Below, one piece after another: positions 31,722 through 39,558 of a DNA stretch of 64,000 nt (positions within the stretch are counted from its first letter, which is position 1; each line of letters opens with the position of its first letter). The notes beneath the pieces are model-generated. The model saw nothing but the letters and a program-made list of their open reading frames with translations. It searched no databases and had not been told where the DNA came from. The stretch spans positions 1,240,001 to 1,304,000 of the forward strand of contig NZ_JAGSHX010000006.1 in assembly GCF_018138715.1 (NCBI RefSeq). The letters are read 5' to 3'. Made by a program: the position numbers and the translations under genes. The DNA is from Streptomyces asiaticus. Lineage in GTDB: Bacteria; Actinomycetota; Actinomycetes; Streptomycetales; Streptomycetaceae.

Positions 31722-32882
31722 TCAGTCCCTCGCCAGCCCCAGCCGTGCCCACAGCCGCGTACGGTCGTCGGCGGCCACCGACGCCGCGCCGTCCGTCACC
31801 GTCTCGTAGACCGCGAGGATGTCCGCCCCCACCGTCGACCAGTCGAAGCGCCGTACGTGCCGGCTGCCCCGCTCCCGCAGCTCGGCCAGCCGCTTCTCGT
31901 CCCCCAGCAGCCGCACCGCGGCAGCGGCCAGGGCGTCCGCGTCCTCGTTGGCGAACAGCTCACCCGCCGCTCCCCCGTCCAGCACCTGGGCGAACGCGTC
32001 CAGATCGCTGGCGAGGACCGCGGCCCCCGCCGACATGGCCTCGACGAGGATGATGCCGAAGCTCTCGCCCCCCGTATTGGGCGCGATGTAGACATCGACG
32101 CTGCGCAGCAGCCGCGCCTTGTCCTCGTCGCTGACCATCCCCAGGAACTCCACGCGCTCCCGCAGCGGCACGGGCAGATCGGCCACGGCCTCCTTCTCGT
32201 CGCCGCGCCCGGCGATCAGCAGCCGCGCCCCCGGCCGGGACTCGAAGATCTTGGGCAGGGCACGCATCAGCACCGGCAGCCCCTTACGGGGCTCGTCGAT
32301 CCGGCCGATGAAGCCGATCGTCTCCCCCTGCCACTCCTCCTTCGGCTCGGCGTCGGCGAAGAAGTCCACATCGACGCCGTTGGGAATGACCACCGCGTCC
32401 CCGCCCAGGTGCTCCACCAGCGTCCGGCGCGCGTACTCGCTCACCGCGATCCGCGCGCTGATCTTCTCCAGCGCCGGCTGGAGGATCGGATACGCGGCGA
32501 TCATGGCCCGGGAGCGCGGGTTGGAGGTGTGGAACGTCGCGACGATCGGCCCCTGGGCCGCCCAGCAGGCCAGCAGCCCCAGCGAGGGCGAGGTGGGCTC
32601 GTGGATGTGGATGACGTCGAAGGCGCCGTCGTGCAGCCAGCGGCGCACCCGCGCGGCCGACAGGAACCCGAAGTTCAGCCGGGCCACCGAGCCGTTGTAC
32701 GGCACCGGCACCGCACGCCCCGCGGAGACCACGTACGGCGGCAGCGGCGTCTCGTCGTCCGCCGGGGCCAGCACGGAGACCTGGTGGCCGCGCCGGATCA
32801 GATGGTCGGCCAGATCACGGATGTGGAACTGGACGCCGCCTGGGACATCCCAGGAGTACGGGCAGACGATCCCGATCCTCAA
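31722..32882 (-). CDS. pimA: Phosphatidyl-myo-inositol alpha-mannosyltransferase PimA
   Basis: GT4 glycosyltransferase transferring the first mannose from GDP-mannose to phosphatidylinositol at the inner membrane leaflet. 386 residues, two Rossmann domains: MRIGIVCPYSWDVPGGVQFH at the start with the glycine-rich loop, VATFHTSNPRSRAM, and the nucleotide-sugar motif GGESFGIILVEAMSAGAAVL with the two glutamates. Stop overlaps nothing downstream; its start overlaps the PatA stop by 4 bp, so pgsA-patA-pimA is one operon. Confidence 0.94.
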   Translation of the reverse strand: MRIGIVCPYSWDVPGGVQFHIRDLADHLIRRGHQVSVLAPADDETPLPPYVVSAGRAVPVPYNGSVARLNFGFLSAARVRRWLHDGAFDVIHIHEPTSPSLGLLACWAAQGPIVATFHTSNPRSRAMIAAYPILQPALEKISARIAVSEYARRTLVEHLGGDAVVIPNGVDVDFFADAEPKEEWQGETIGFIGRIDEPRKGLPVLMRALPKIFESRPGARLLIAGRGDEKEAVADLPVPLRERVEFLGMVSDEDKARLLRSVDVYIAPNTGGESFGIILVEAMSAGAAVLASDLDAFAQVLDGGAAGELFANEDADALAAAAVRLLGDEKRLAELRERGSRHVRRFDWSTVGADILAVYETVTDGAASVAADDRTRLWARLGLARD

Positions 32883-33832
32883 GGCTTCTCCCTTTCAGGG
32901 CGTCCAGGGCCGCCGGGGCCCTCGGGACTTCCAGCGCCGCCGGGACCGCGGTCCAGGTCCGCGAGCCACAGCCGCTGGAGCATGTGCCAGTCCTCCGGGT
33001 GCTCGGAGATCCCCGAGGCGAAGGCGTCGGCCACCTCCTGGGTCATGACGGCGATCCGCTCCGCGCGGTTCCCGTCCCCGGGCGACTCGACCGGTGGGTG
33101 AACCCGCCCCCGCATCACCGGCGACTCGTCGTACCAGAGGGTCACCGGCAGCAGCAGGGCGCCGGTCTGGAGGGCGAGCGCGGCGGGCCCGGCCGGCATC
33201 TTCGCCCGCTCGCCGAAGAACGACACCTCCACGCCCGAGGCCGACAGATCGCGGTCGGCCACCAGACACACCAGCCCGCCCGCGCGCAGCCGCCGCGCCA
33301 GCGTCCCGAAGGCGCTCCCGCCCTGGTGCGGCAGCACCTCCATGCCCAGCCCCTCGCGGTAGGCCACGAACCGGTCGTACAGCGACTCCGGCTTCAGCCG
33401 CTCCGCGACCGTGGTGAAGGGCACCCCCAGATGGGTGGTCACCCAGGCCCCGGCGAGGTCGTAGTTGCCCATGTGCGGCAGCGCCAGGATCACGCCCCGG
33501 CCCTCGGCGAGGCCGTCCACCAGATAGTGCACGTCCTTGACGTCGAAGCCGCCCCGTATCCGCTCCGGGCTCCACGCCGGAAGCCGGAAGGACTCCATCC
33601 AGTAGCGCAGGTACGAGCGCATGCCCGCCCGCGACAGCTCGGCCAGCCGCCGGGGCGAGGCGTCCGGCACCACGCGCGCCAGATTGGCCTCCAGGCGCAG
33701 CACGCCCTTGCCGCGCCGCTTCCACGTCTGATCGGCGATGCGCTGCCCGAGCGCCACAGCGACCGGCTCCGGGAGCTTCTTGACCACGCTCCAGCCGAGT
33801 CCGTACAGCGCGTCGGTCAGCCTCTCCTTCAC
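32879..33832 (-). CDS. Phosphatidylinositol mannoside acyltransferase (PatA-like, LpxL/HtrB family)
   Basis: 317 residues. Acylates PIM on a mannose at the membrane. The HX4D catalytic motif is in LALPHMGNYDLAGAW; further family positions are RYWMESFRLP near residue 80 and GLVCLVADRDLSASGVEVSFFGE. GTG at 33832 (VKERLTDALYGLGW) overlaps the pgsA stop by 4 bp. C-terminal Gly/Pro-rich tail. Order pgsA-acyltransferase-pimA equals Rv2612c-Rv2611c-Rv2610c. Confidence 0.92.
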   Translation of the reverse strand: MKERLTDALYGLGWSVVKKLPEPVAVALGQRIADQTWKRRGKGVLRLEANLARVVPDASPRRLAELSRAGMRSYLRYWMESFRLPAWSPERIRGGFDVKDVHYLVDGLAEGRGVILALPHMGNYDLAGAWVTTHLGVPFTTVAERLKPESLYDRFVAYREGLGMEVLPHQGGSAFGTLARRLRAGGLVCLVADRDLSASGVEVSFFGERAKMPAGPAALALQTGALLLPVTLWYDESPVMRGRVHPPVESPGDGNRAERIAVMTQEVADAFASGISEHPEDWHMLQRLWLADLDRGPGGAGSPEGPGGPGRPEREKP

Positions 33833-34497
33833 CGCGCCTCGCCCCCCTGGGGCACCGTCCGCTCCCCGGCGTCCGCCTCGGCGGCCTCCCGGCGCACCGT
33901 CACCACCCGCTGGACGAGGGTCACCGCGCTGCCGACGGCCACGATCCACAGCGCGATCGGGAGCAGGATGTCGATATGCGGCACGCCGAACTTGTGCAGC
34001 CCCGAGAAGCCGCACGCCACCAGCGAGATCACCAGTCGCTCGGCGCGCTCCACCAGCCCGTTGACATTCACCGGCAGGCCGATGCTCTCGCCGCGGGCCT
34101 TGGTGTACGAGACCACCTGGCCGCTGGCGAGGCAGAAGATCGTCACCGCACACAGCACATTGTCGTCCCCGCGGCCCGCGTACCACAACGTCAGACCGCC
34201 GAAGATCGCGCCATCGGCCACCCGGTCCAGCGTGGAGTCGAGGAACGCCCCCCAGCGGCTGGAGCGCCCCAGTTGCCGCGCCATATTGCCGTCGACCAGG
34301 TCGGAGAAGACGAACAGCGTGATGACGACGGTGCCCCAGAAGAACTCCCCCCGGGGATAGAAGACCAGTGCGCCCGCGCACACGCCGGCGGTGCCGGTGA
34401 GGGTCACCGCGTCGGGGCTGACCCCGAGACGGATCAGCAGGGCGGCGAACGGTGTGAGAACACGCGTGAAGAATGCACGCGCGTACTTGTTCAGCAT
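33829..34497 (-). CDS. pgsA: Phosphatidylinositol phosphate synthase (CDP-alcohol phosphatidyltransferase)
   Basis: Integral membrane enzyme of 222 residues that joins CDP-diacylglycerol to inositol 1-phosphate, the first step to PI and PIMs. The signature D-x2-DG-x2-AR-x8-G-x3-D-x3-D is complete in DLVDGNMAR...WGAFLDSTLDRVAD. Start MLNKYARAFFTRVLTPFAALL is typical of actinobacterial PgsA1/PIPS. First gene of the PIM operon; divergent from the EF-G-like gene. Confidence 0.93.
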   Translation of the reverse strand: MLNKYARAFFTRVLTPFAALLIRLGVSPDAVTLTGTAGVCAGALVFYPRGEFFWGTVVITLFVFSDLVDGNMARQLGRSSRWGAFLDSTLDRVADGAIFGGLTLWYAGRGDDNVLCAVTIFCLASGQVVSYTKARGESIGLPVNVNGLVERAERLVISLVACGFSGLHKFGVPHIDILLPIALWIVAVGSAVTLVQRVVTVRREAAEADAGERTVPQGGEAR

Positions 34498-34703
34498 GGC
34501 CTTCCCGGGGGGTCGAAACGGGCCGGGTGGTCAAGAGGCCACCGGCGCGCCCATCGTAGCCACGCCCCGGAGGGGCGCCGTGCACCTGTCGGACGGCTCC
34601 GTGACCCCGCGCGCGGTACGGCCGCATGTGTGACGTATGGACGCACCGTTACAGGGGTGGAAAGCTCGAAGTATCGCAAGGTGTCGACCGGGAGGCGAGA
34701 CAC

Positions 34704-36911
34704 ATGGGCGACAAGACGAGTACACACCCAGGGGCCGCCGGAAGGGCAGTGGCGGCCGACCGGCCCAGCTCCCTGCGGAATGTGGTTCTGGTCGGCCACA
34801 GTGGGACGGGAAAGACGACGCTGGTGGAGGCCCTCGCGCTGGCGACGGGCGCGGTCAACCGAGCGGGCAGGGTCGAGGACGGCGGCTGTCTCTCGGACTA
34901 CGACGATATCGAGCACCGGCAGCAGCGTTCGGTCCAGCTGTCGCTGGTCCCCGTCGAATGGGGCGGGATGAAGATCAATCTCCTGGACACCCCGGGCTAT
35001 GCCGATTTCGTCGGGGAACTCAGGGCCGGTCTGCGAGCGGCGGACGCGGCCCTTTTCGTTGTCTCGGCCGCCCAGGACGCCCTGGGGATCACCGGGGCCA
35101 CCCGCATGGTCTGGGACGAGTGCGCCGCGGTCGGGATGCCGCGCGCCATTGTGATCACCCACCTCGAGGCCGCCCGCGCCAGCTTCGAGGAGATGACCGA
35201 GCTGTGCCGGGACAGCTTCGGCGGCGACGACCCCGATGCCGTGCTGCCGCTGTACCTGCCGCTGCGCGGCGAGCCGGGACCGGACGGGCACGCCCCCGTG
35301 ACCGGGCTCATCGGGCTGCTCACCCAGCGGGTCTTCGACTACGCCTCGGGGACGCGCACCGAATCACCGCCCCAGGAGGACCAGCTGCCGCTGGTCGAGG
35401 AGGCCCGCGGCCGGCTCATCGAGGGGATCATCGCCGAGAGCGAGGACGAGACCCTGATGGACCGCTATCTCGGCGGTGAGGAGATCGACGTCAAGACGCT
35501 GATCGAGGACCTGGAGAAGGCCGTCGCACGCGGCAGCTTCCACCCGGTGCTGGCGGCGGCGCCCGCCGCGGCGGGGTCCAAGCAGGGCCTGGGCACCATC
35601 GAACTGCTGGACCTGGTGACCGGCGGCTTCCCGTCCCCGCTGGAGCGCGAGACGCCCGCCGTCACCACCCCGCAGGGCGCCGCACGCCCGCCGCTGAGCT
35701 GCGATCCGGACGGTCCGCTGGCCGCCGAGGTGGTCAAGACCTCCTCCGATCCGTATGTCGGCCGGATATCCCTGGTGCGGGTCTTCTCCGGCACCCTCCG
35801 CCCCGATGAGACCGTCCATGTGTCCGGCCACGGTCTGGAGGACCGCGGCCATGAGGACCATGACGTGGACGAGCGGGTCGGCGCCCTGTCCGCGCCCTTC
35901 GGCAAACAGCAGCGCGCCCTGCCCCAGGCCATCGCGGGTGATCTGGCGTGCGTGGCCAAGCTGACCCGCGCCGAGACCGGGGACACCCTCTCGTCCAAGG
36001 ACCAGCCGCTTCTGATGGAGCCCTGGCAGATGCCCGATCCGCTGCTGCCGGTGGCCATCCAGGCACACAGCAAACCGGACGAGGACAAGCTGTCGCTGGG
36101 CCTGTCCCGGCTGGTCGCCGAGGACCCGACGATGCGCCTGGAGCAGAACCCGGACACCCATCAGGTGGTGCTGTGGTGCCTGGGCGAGGCGCATATGGAT
36201 GTCGCGCTGGAGCGGCTGCGCAGCCGGTACGGAGTCCAGGTGGACGCGGTGCCGTACAAGGTCTCGCTGCGCGAGACCTTCGGGGCGAAGTCGGCCGGGC
36301 GCGGCCGCCATGTCAAGCAGTCCGGCGGGCACGGCCAGTACGCGATCTGCGAGATCGAGGTGGAGCCGCTGCCGGAGGGCTCGGGCATCGAGTTCGTGGA
36401 CAAGGTCGTGGGCGGCGCGGTGCCCCGGCAGTTCATCCCGTCCGTCGAGAAGGGCGTGCGCGGCCAGGCCGCGCGGGGCGTCGCCGCCGGATATCCGCTG
36501 GTCGATGTGCGGGTCACGCTGCTGGACGGCAAGGCCCACTCGGTGGACTCCTCCGACGCCGCCTTCCAGACGGCGGGCGCGCTCGCGCTGCGCGAGGCGG
36601 CCGCCGACGCCCGGATCGACCTGCTGGAACCGGTGGTCGAGGTGGGCGTGCTGGTCTCGGACGACTATGTCGGCGCCGTCATGAGCGATCTGTCCGGCCG
36701 GCGCGGCCGGGTCGTCGGCACCGAACAGTCCGGCGGCGGACAGACCTTGATCAAGGCGGATGTGCCGGAGATCGAGATCGGTCGGTACGCGGTCGATCTG
36801 CGATCGCTTTCGCATGGCACGGGACGGTTCAGCCGCTCCTACGCCCGGCATGAGCCGATGCCCCACCAGCTGGCCGAGCGGATGCGCGAACAAGTCGCCG
36901 CGGAGGCGTAG
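34704..36911 (+). CDS. Elongation factor G-like GTPase (EF-G2 type)
   Basis: 735-residue paralogue of EF-G. G1 is GHSGTGKTTLVEAL, G3 is LLDTPGYADF; domain II, III (AEDPTMRLEQNPDTHQVVLWC), IV (GGHGQYAICEIEVEPLPEGSG) and V (GVLVSDDYVGAVMSDLSGRRG) follow in order. The G4 motif, NKxD in true EF-G, reads THLE (in AIVITHLEAARASFEEM), so guanine specificity may be relaxed; I recall related paralogues having THLD. ATG at 34704 with GGAGG upstream. Role in translation is unproven for this subfamily; it is not the main fusA, which sits with rpsL/rpsG elsewhere. Confidence 0.9.
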   Translation: MGDKTSTHPGAAGRAVAADRPSSLRNVVLVGHSGTGKTTLVEALALATGAVNRAGRVEDGGCLSDYDDIEHRQQRSVQLSLVPVEWGGMKINLLDTPGYADFVGELRAGLRAADAALFVVSAAQDALGITGATRMVWDECAAVGMPRAIVITHLEAARASFEEMTELCRDSFGGDDPDAVLPLYLPLRGEPGPDGHAPVTGLIGLLTQRVFDYASGTRTESPPQEDQLPLVEEARGRLIEGIIAESEDETLMDRYLGGEEIDVKTLIEDLEKAVARGSFHPVLAAAPAAAGSKQGLGTIELLDLVTGGFPSPLERETPAVTTPQGAARPPLSCDPDGPLAAEVVKTSSDPYVGRISLVRVFSGTLRPDETVHVSGHGLEDRGHEDHDVDERVGALSAPFGKQQRALPQAIAGDLACVAKLTRAETGDTLSSKDQPLLMEPWQMPDPLLPVAIQAHSKPDEDKLSLGLSRLVAEDPTMRLEQNPDTHQVVLWCLGEAHMDVALERLRSRYGVQVDAVPYKVSLRETFGAKSAGRGRHVKQSGGHGQYAICEIEVEPLPEGSGIEFVDKVVGGAVPRQFIPSVEKGVRGQAARGVAAGYPLVDVRVTLLDGKAHSVDSSDAAFQTAGALALREAAADARIDLLEPVVEVGVLVSDDYVGAVMSDLSGRRGRVVGTEQSGGGQTLIKADVPEIEIGRYAVDLRSLSHGTGRFSRSYARHEPMPHQLAERMREQVAAEA

Positions 36912-36973
36912 TTCACGGCCCGTCCATGGCGTAGCGCACGGCCGTGTCACGGCCCGTCCGTGACGTAGGTCAC

Positions 36974-37010
36974 GGCCCGCCCGCCCCAACCGCGCCGGGG
37001 CGGGCGGGCC
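36974..37010 (+). terminator. Terminator after the EF-G-like gene
   Basis: A perfect 14-bp stem (36974-36987 with 36997-37010) and 9-nt loop followed by TTCG. Just before it TCACGGCCCG occurs three times (36913, 36947, 36970) directly after the stop codon. 37011-37172 is otherwise featureless. Confidence 0.8.
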
Positions 37011-37172
37011 TTCGCCGTCCGCCGACGGTTCCGCGGGCGGTTCGTGGGCGGTTCCCTGGGCGGTCTTCTCCACGAGGGTTTTCCACAGGCCGCACACGCC
37101 CTGGCGACAGGCGGCGCACACCCCGGATACGCTGAGGTCGCAGCGCAAGAGCGTGCCGTATTGGGGGCGTTG

Positions 37173-38825
37173 GTGACGGACGGATTCGACTTCAGTCCCG
37201 GGGCGCAGGTTCCCCTGTCGGGAGCGGCGGGACAGACGGCGGCGACGCAGGCACTCGCGTCGGCCGCCTACCGCGACGACCCCGTGGCAAAGTTGCTCGA
37301 CGCCAATTCGGAGTGGACGGTCTCGGAGGTCAAGAAGCCGAGGATCTCCCTCTTCGAGCCGAACCTGGGCGAGGCGTTCGCACGCGCCGTCCAGCTGAGA
37401 ATGCTCGGCGGCGGCCGGGGCCAGGTGATCCAGTCCTTCGGCATGGAGCCGCAGACGGTCGTCGAGCACTGTCTGGCCGCCAACCGCATCCGCAAGACCC
37501 GTGACGCCCGGCTCACCGCCGTCATGGTGATCTTCGGCCTGCTGTTCCTGCCCGGGACGCTGCTGTGGCTCGGCGTCTTCCAGCTGCGCCGCTCGGTCGC
37601 CGGGGCGCAGGACAAGCGGATGGGGGCACTCGGCACGGCGCTGCTGGTGGCGCTCGGCGTCATGGTCCTCATCTTCCTGATCAAGCTGCCTTTCGGGGGC
37701 TTCTGGGGGATCTATCTCCGGGGCGTCGTGGTCGCCCCGGTCATCGGCTGGTACATCGCCAAGCAGATCTGCGAGCGCACCGCCAAGGACCTCCGGGACT
37801 CCTGGGGCGGGCTGCTCTCCGGCGGCGGCGTCGGCGCCAAGGTGCCCGAGACGGTGCCCAACCACCCGGGCCAGACCGCCGCCGAAGAGCTGCGCAAGTC
37901 GCTCCACAAGCTCACCGCCGAGCAGCACAGCAATGTGGTCTTCTACGCCGGCCCCAAGGGCATATTGGGCATGGGCACCCGCTGGGGCAGCTGGCAGCTG
38001 GCCGAGGACCTGGTCTCGGCCGATCCCGACAAGGAGATCGACCCCTTCCGCAGCTGGGACGTCATACGGGCGATCCATGACCAGCTGCGCATGCTCGAGC
38101 GCACCCCACTGCACACCGGCGGCTTCCCCACACCCTCCGTGCGCCACTGGGTGGTCTCGCCGATCGGTGAGGAAGCCAAGGCGGTCGAGCGCGGCGGCAC
38201 CTCCGAGGAGGAGGGCTTCCAGATAAAGGGCGTCGAGCTCCAGCGGATCTGCGACCAGCAGCAGTTCGGCGCCGGTGACCGGCACTACCTGGGTGTGCAG
38301 TTCGTGCTCTGGGACGGCCAGTTGGTGATCACCCTGATGATCACGGTGACGCTGTTGCACAAGACGCTGCGGATCGAGGTCACCGGGCATGCGCTGGGGC
38401 CGATACATCCGCTGTTCCGCAACAAGCCGTCAGCGCCCAGCAAGACGGTCCCCAAGACCTTTCGGTTCTGGGAGACCAAGTCCATCCCGCTGCCGCTGGT
38501 GAACGCGAAGGAGGTCGTGCGGCTGGCCGCGCGGGCCCCCTTCACCTGGTACCCGCCGATCCTGGACCACCTCGGGGGCAAGCTGGTGCTGCCCGAGCCG
38601 TTCGGTCTGCGGCACGCCTGGGCGGACAAGCCCTGGCGCCACCGCTTCATGGCGGACGACGCGCTGCGCGCCGCCACGCCGGTGCTGCGGGTGGTCCATG
38701 AGGCGGCCATCGGGGTGCTCAAGCACCACGGCGTGGACACCGAGCGCTTCGGCAACCGCTCGCTGACGCTCAGCGGCCAGGTCCAGGACGCCGCCCCGAA
38801 GAAGGCCGATCTGTACGACGCGTAA
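37173..38825 (+). CDS. Uncharacterised 550-aa protein with central membrane segments
   Basis: No family recognised. Soluble N-terminus (PGAQVPLSGAAGQTAATQAL; RISLFEPNLGEAFARAVQLR), then hydrophobic segments at about residues 115-135 (LTAVMVIFGLLFLPGTLLWL) and 150-200 (LGTALLVALGVMVLIFLIKL, VVVAPVIGWYIAKQ), then a long soluble domain (SNVVFYAGPKGILGMGTRWG; RDQQ-rich linker; HTGGFPTPSVRHWVVSPIGEE) and another hydrophobic stretch (GQLVITLMITVTLLHKTLRIEV). GTG at 37173 (VTDGFDFSPG) chosen; the frame is open upstream. As I recall, a homologue sits at the same place in S. coelicolor. Its TAA stop is in a short duplication. Confidence 0.7.
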   Translation: MTDGFDFSPGAQVPLSGAAGQTAATQALASAAYRDDPVAKLLDANSEWTVSEVKKPRISLFEPNLGEAFARAVQLRMLGGGRGQVIQSFGMEPQTVVEHCLAANRIRKTRDARLTAVMVIFGLLFLPGTLLWLGVFQLRRSVAGAQDKRMGALGTALLVALGVMVLIFLIKLPFGGFWGIYLRGVVVAPVIGWYIAKQICERTAKDLRDSWGGLLSGGGVGAKVPETVPNHPGQTAAEELRKSLHKLTAEQHSNVVFYAGPKGILGMGTRWGSWQLAEDLVSADPDKEIDPFRSWDVIRAIHDQLRMLERTPLHTGGFPTPSVRHWVVSPIGEEAKAVERGGTSEEEGFQIKGVELQRICDQQQFGAGDRHYLGVQFVLWDGQLVITLMITVTLLHKTLRIEVTGHALGPIHPLFRNKPSAPSKTVPKTFRFWETKSIPLPLVNAKEVVRLAARAPFTWYPPILDHLGGKLVLPEPFGLRHAWADKPWRHRFMADDALRAATPVLRVVHEAAIGVLKHHGVDTERFGNRSLTLSGQVQDAAPKKADLYDA

Positions 38826-38842
38826 GGGCACGACGCGTAAGG
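38815..38842. repeat. Tandem duplication spanning a stop codon
   Basis: ACGACGCGTAAGG at 38815-38827 (stop TAA at 38823-38825) recurs exactly at 38830-38842, period 15, so a second in-frame TAA follows five codons later. Confidence 0.7.
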
Positions 38843-38850
38843 CGAACGCT

Positions 38851-38892
38851 CATGGGTCGGGCCCTGGCCGCGCGGCCAGGGCCCGACCCATG
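38851..38892. terminator. Perfect 42-bp palindrome, bidirectional terminator
   Basis: CATGGGTCGGGCCCTGGCC is the start of a 21-bp arm that is exactly repeated in inverse orientation with no loop. It lies between the convergent 550-aa gene (stop 38825) and HIT gene (stop 38901), 9 bp from the latter. Confidence 0.85.
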
Positions 38893-38900
38893 AGCGGCGG

Positions 38901-39467
38901 CTAGGCCCCCGGCCGGGGCCAGGCGTCGGCGAGCAACCGGCGGGTGTCGGCGAGGAGTTGCGGCAGCACCTTGGTCCTGCCGATCACGGGCATGAAGTTG
39001 GTGTCCCCGCCCCAGCGCGGCACCACATGCTGATGCAGATGCGCCGCGATTCCGGCGCCCGCCACGGTCCCCTGGTTCATGCCGATGTTGAAACCGTGCG
39101 CACCCGAGGCGGTACGCAGCGCGGTCATCGCGGCCTTGGTGTACTCCGCGAGCTCCACCGTCTCCTCGGCGGTGAGCTCGGTGTAGTCGGCGATGTGCCG
39201 GAACGGGACGACCATGAGATGACCGCCGGTGTACGGGTACAGGTTGAGCACGACGTACACGGACTCGCCACGAGCGATGATCAAGCCGTCCTCGTCGGAC
39301 TTCTCCGGAATGGAGCAGAACGGACAGCCATCGCCCGCGCCCGGGCCGGTCGGCTTGTTCTCCCCCTGGATGTAGGCCATCCGATGGGGCGTCCACAGGC
39401 GCTGGAACGCGTCAGGCGTCCCCACTCCGATCTGCTGTTCCGGCTCACTCGTCATGCGGGCCAGCAT
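38901..39467 (-). CDS. HIT-family hydrolase/phosphorylase (Ap4A phosphorylase-like)
   Basis: 188 residues with the histidine triad AAHLHQHVVPRWGGD, a conserved CPFCSIPEKSDEDG segment (Cys pair) and NLYPYTGGHLMVVPFRH. It matches the actinobacterial clade of Rv2613c, a diadenosine tetraphosphate phosphorylase located between thrS and pgsA1 in Mycobacterium. Two starts are possible: ATG at 39467 (with GGGG upstream; used) and ATG at 39455 (MTSEPEQQIGVG). Confidence 0.92.
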   Translation of the reverse strand: MLARMTSEPEQQIGVGTPDAFQRLWTPHRMAYIQGENKPTGPGAGDGCPFCSIPEKSDEDGLIIARGESVYVVLNLYPYTGGHLMVVPFRHIADYTELTAEETVELAEYTKAAMTALRTASGAHGFNIGMNQGTVAGAGIAAHLHQHVVPRWGGDTNFMPVIGRTKVLPQLLADTRRLLADAWPRPGA

Positions 39468-39493
39468 ATTCGCCCCGCAGGGGTGAGGAAGAG

Positions 39494-39527
39494 CCGAGGG
39501 GCGGCCCTGGTCAGGGCCGCCCCTCGG
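39494..39527 (-). terminator. Terminator downstream of thrS
   Basis: A perfect 16-bp stem (39494-39509 with 39512-39527) and 2-nt loop lies 31 bp past the thrS stop and before the HIT gene, so thrS and HIT are probably separate transcripts here. Confidence 0.8.
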
Positions 39528-39558
39528 AATCCCGGCCTCCGTGGAGACCGCTCCTGGA

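Noticed and set aside
35364..38408. Very long open frame on the minus strand opposite the EF-G-like and 550-aa genes
   Set aside because: It lies antisense to two well-supported genes; long antisense frames are normal in DNA with high third-position G/C, and its translation shows no domain.
21025..38842. Stop-codon duplications acting as backup stops
   Set aside because: Only two of the nine periods keep the frame, and in rarA the copied stop is mutated.
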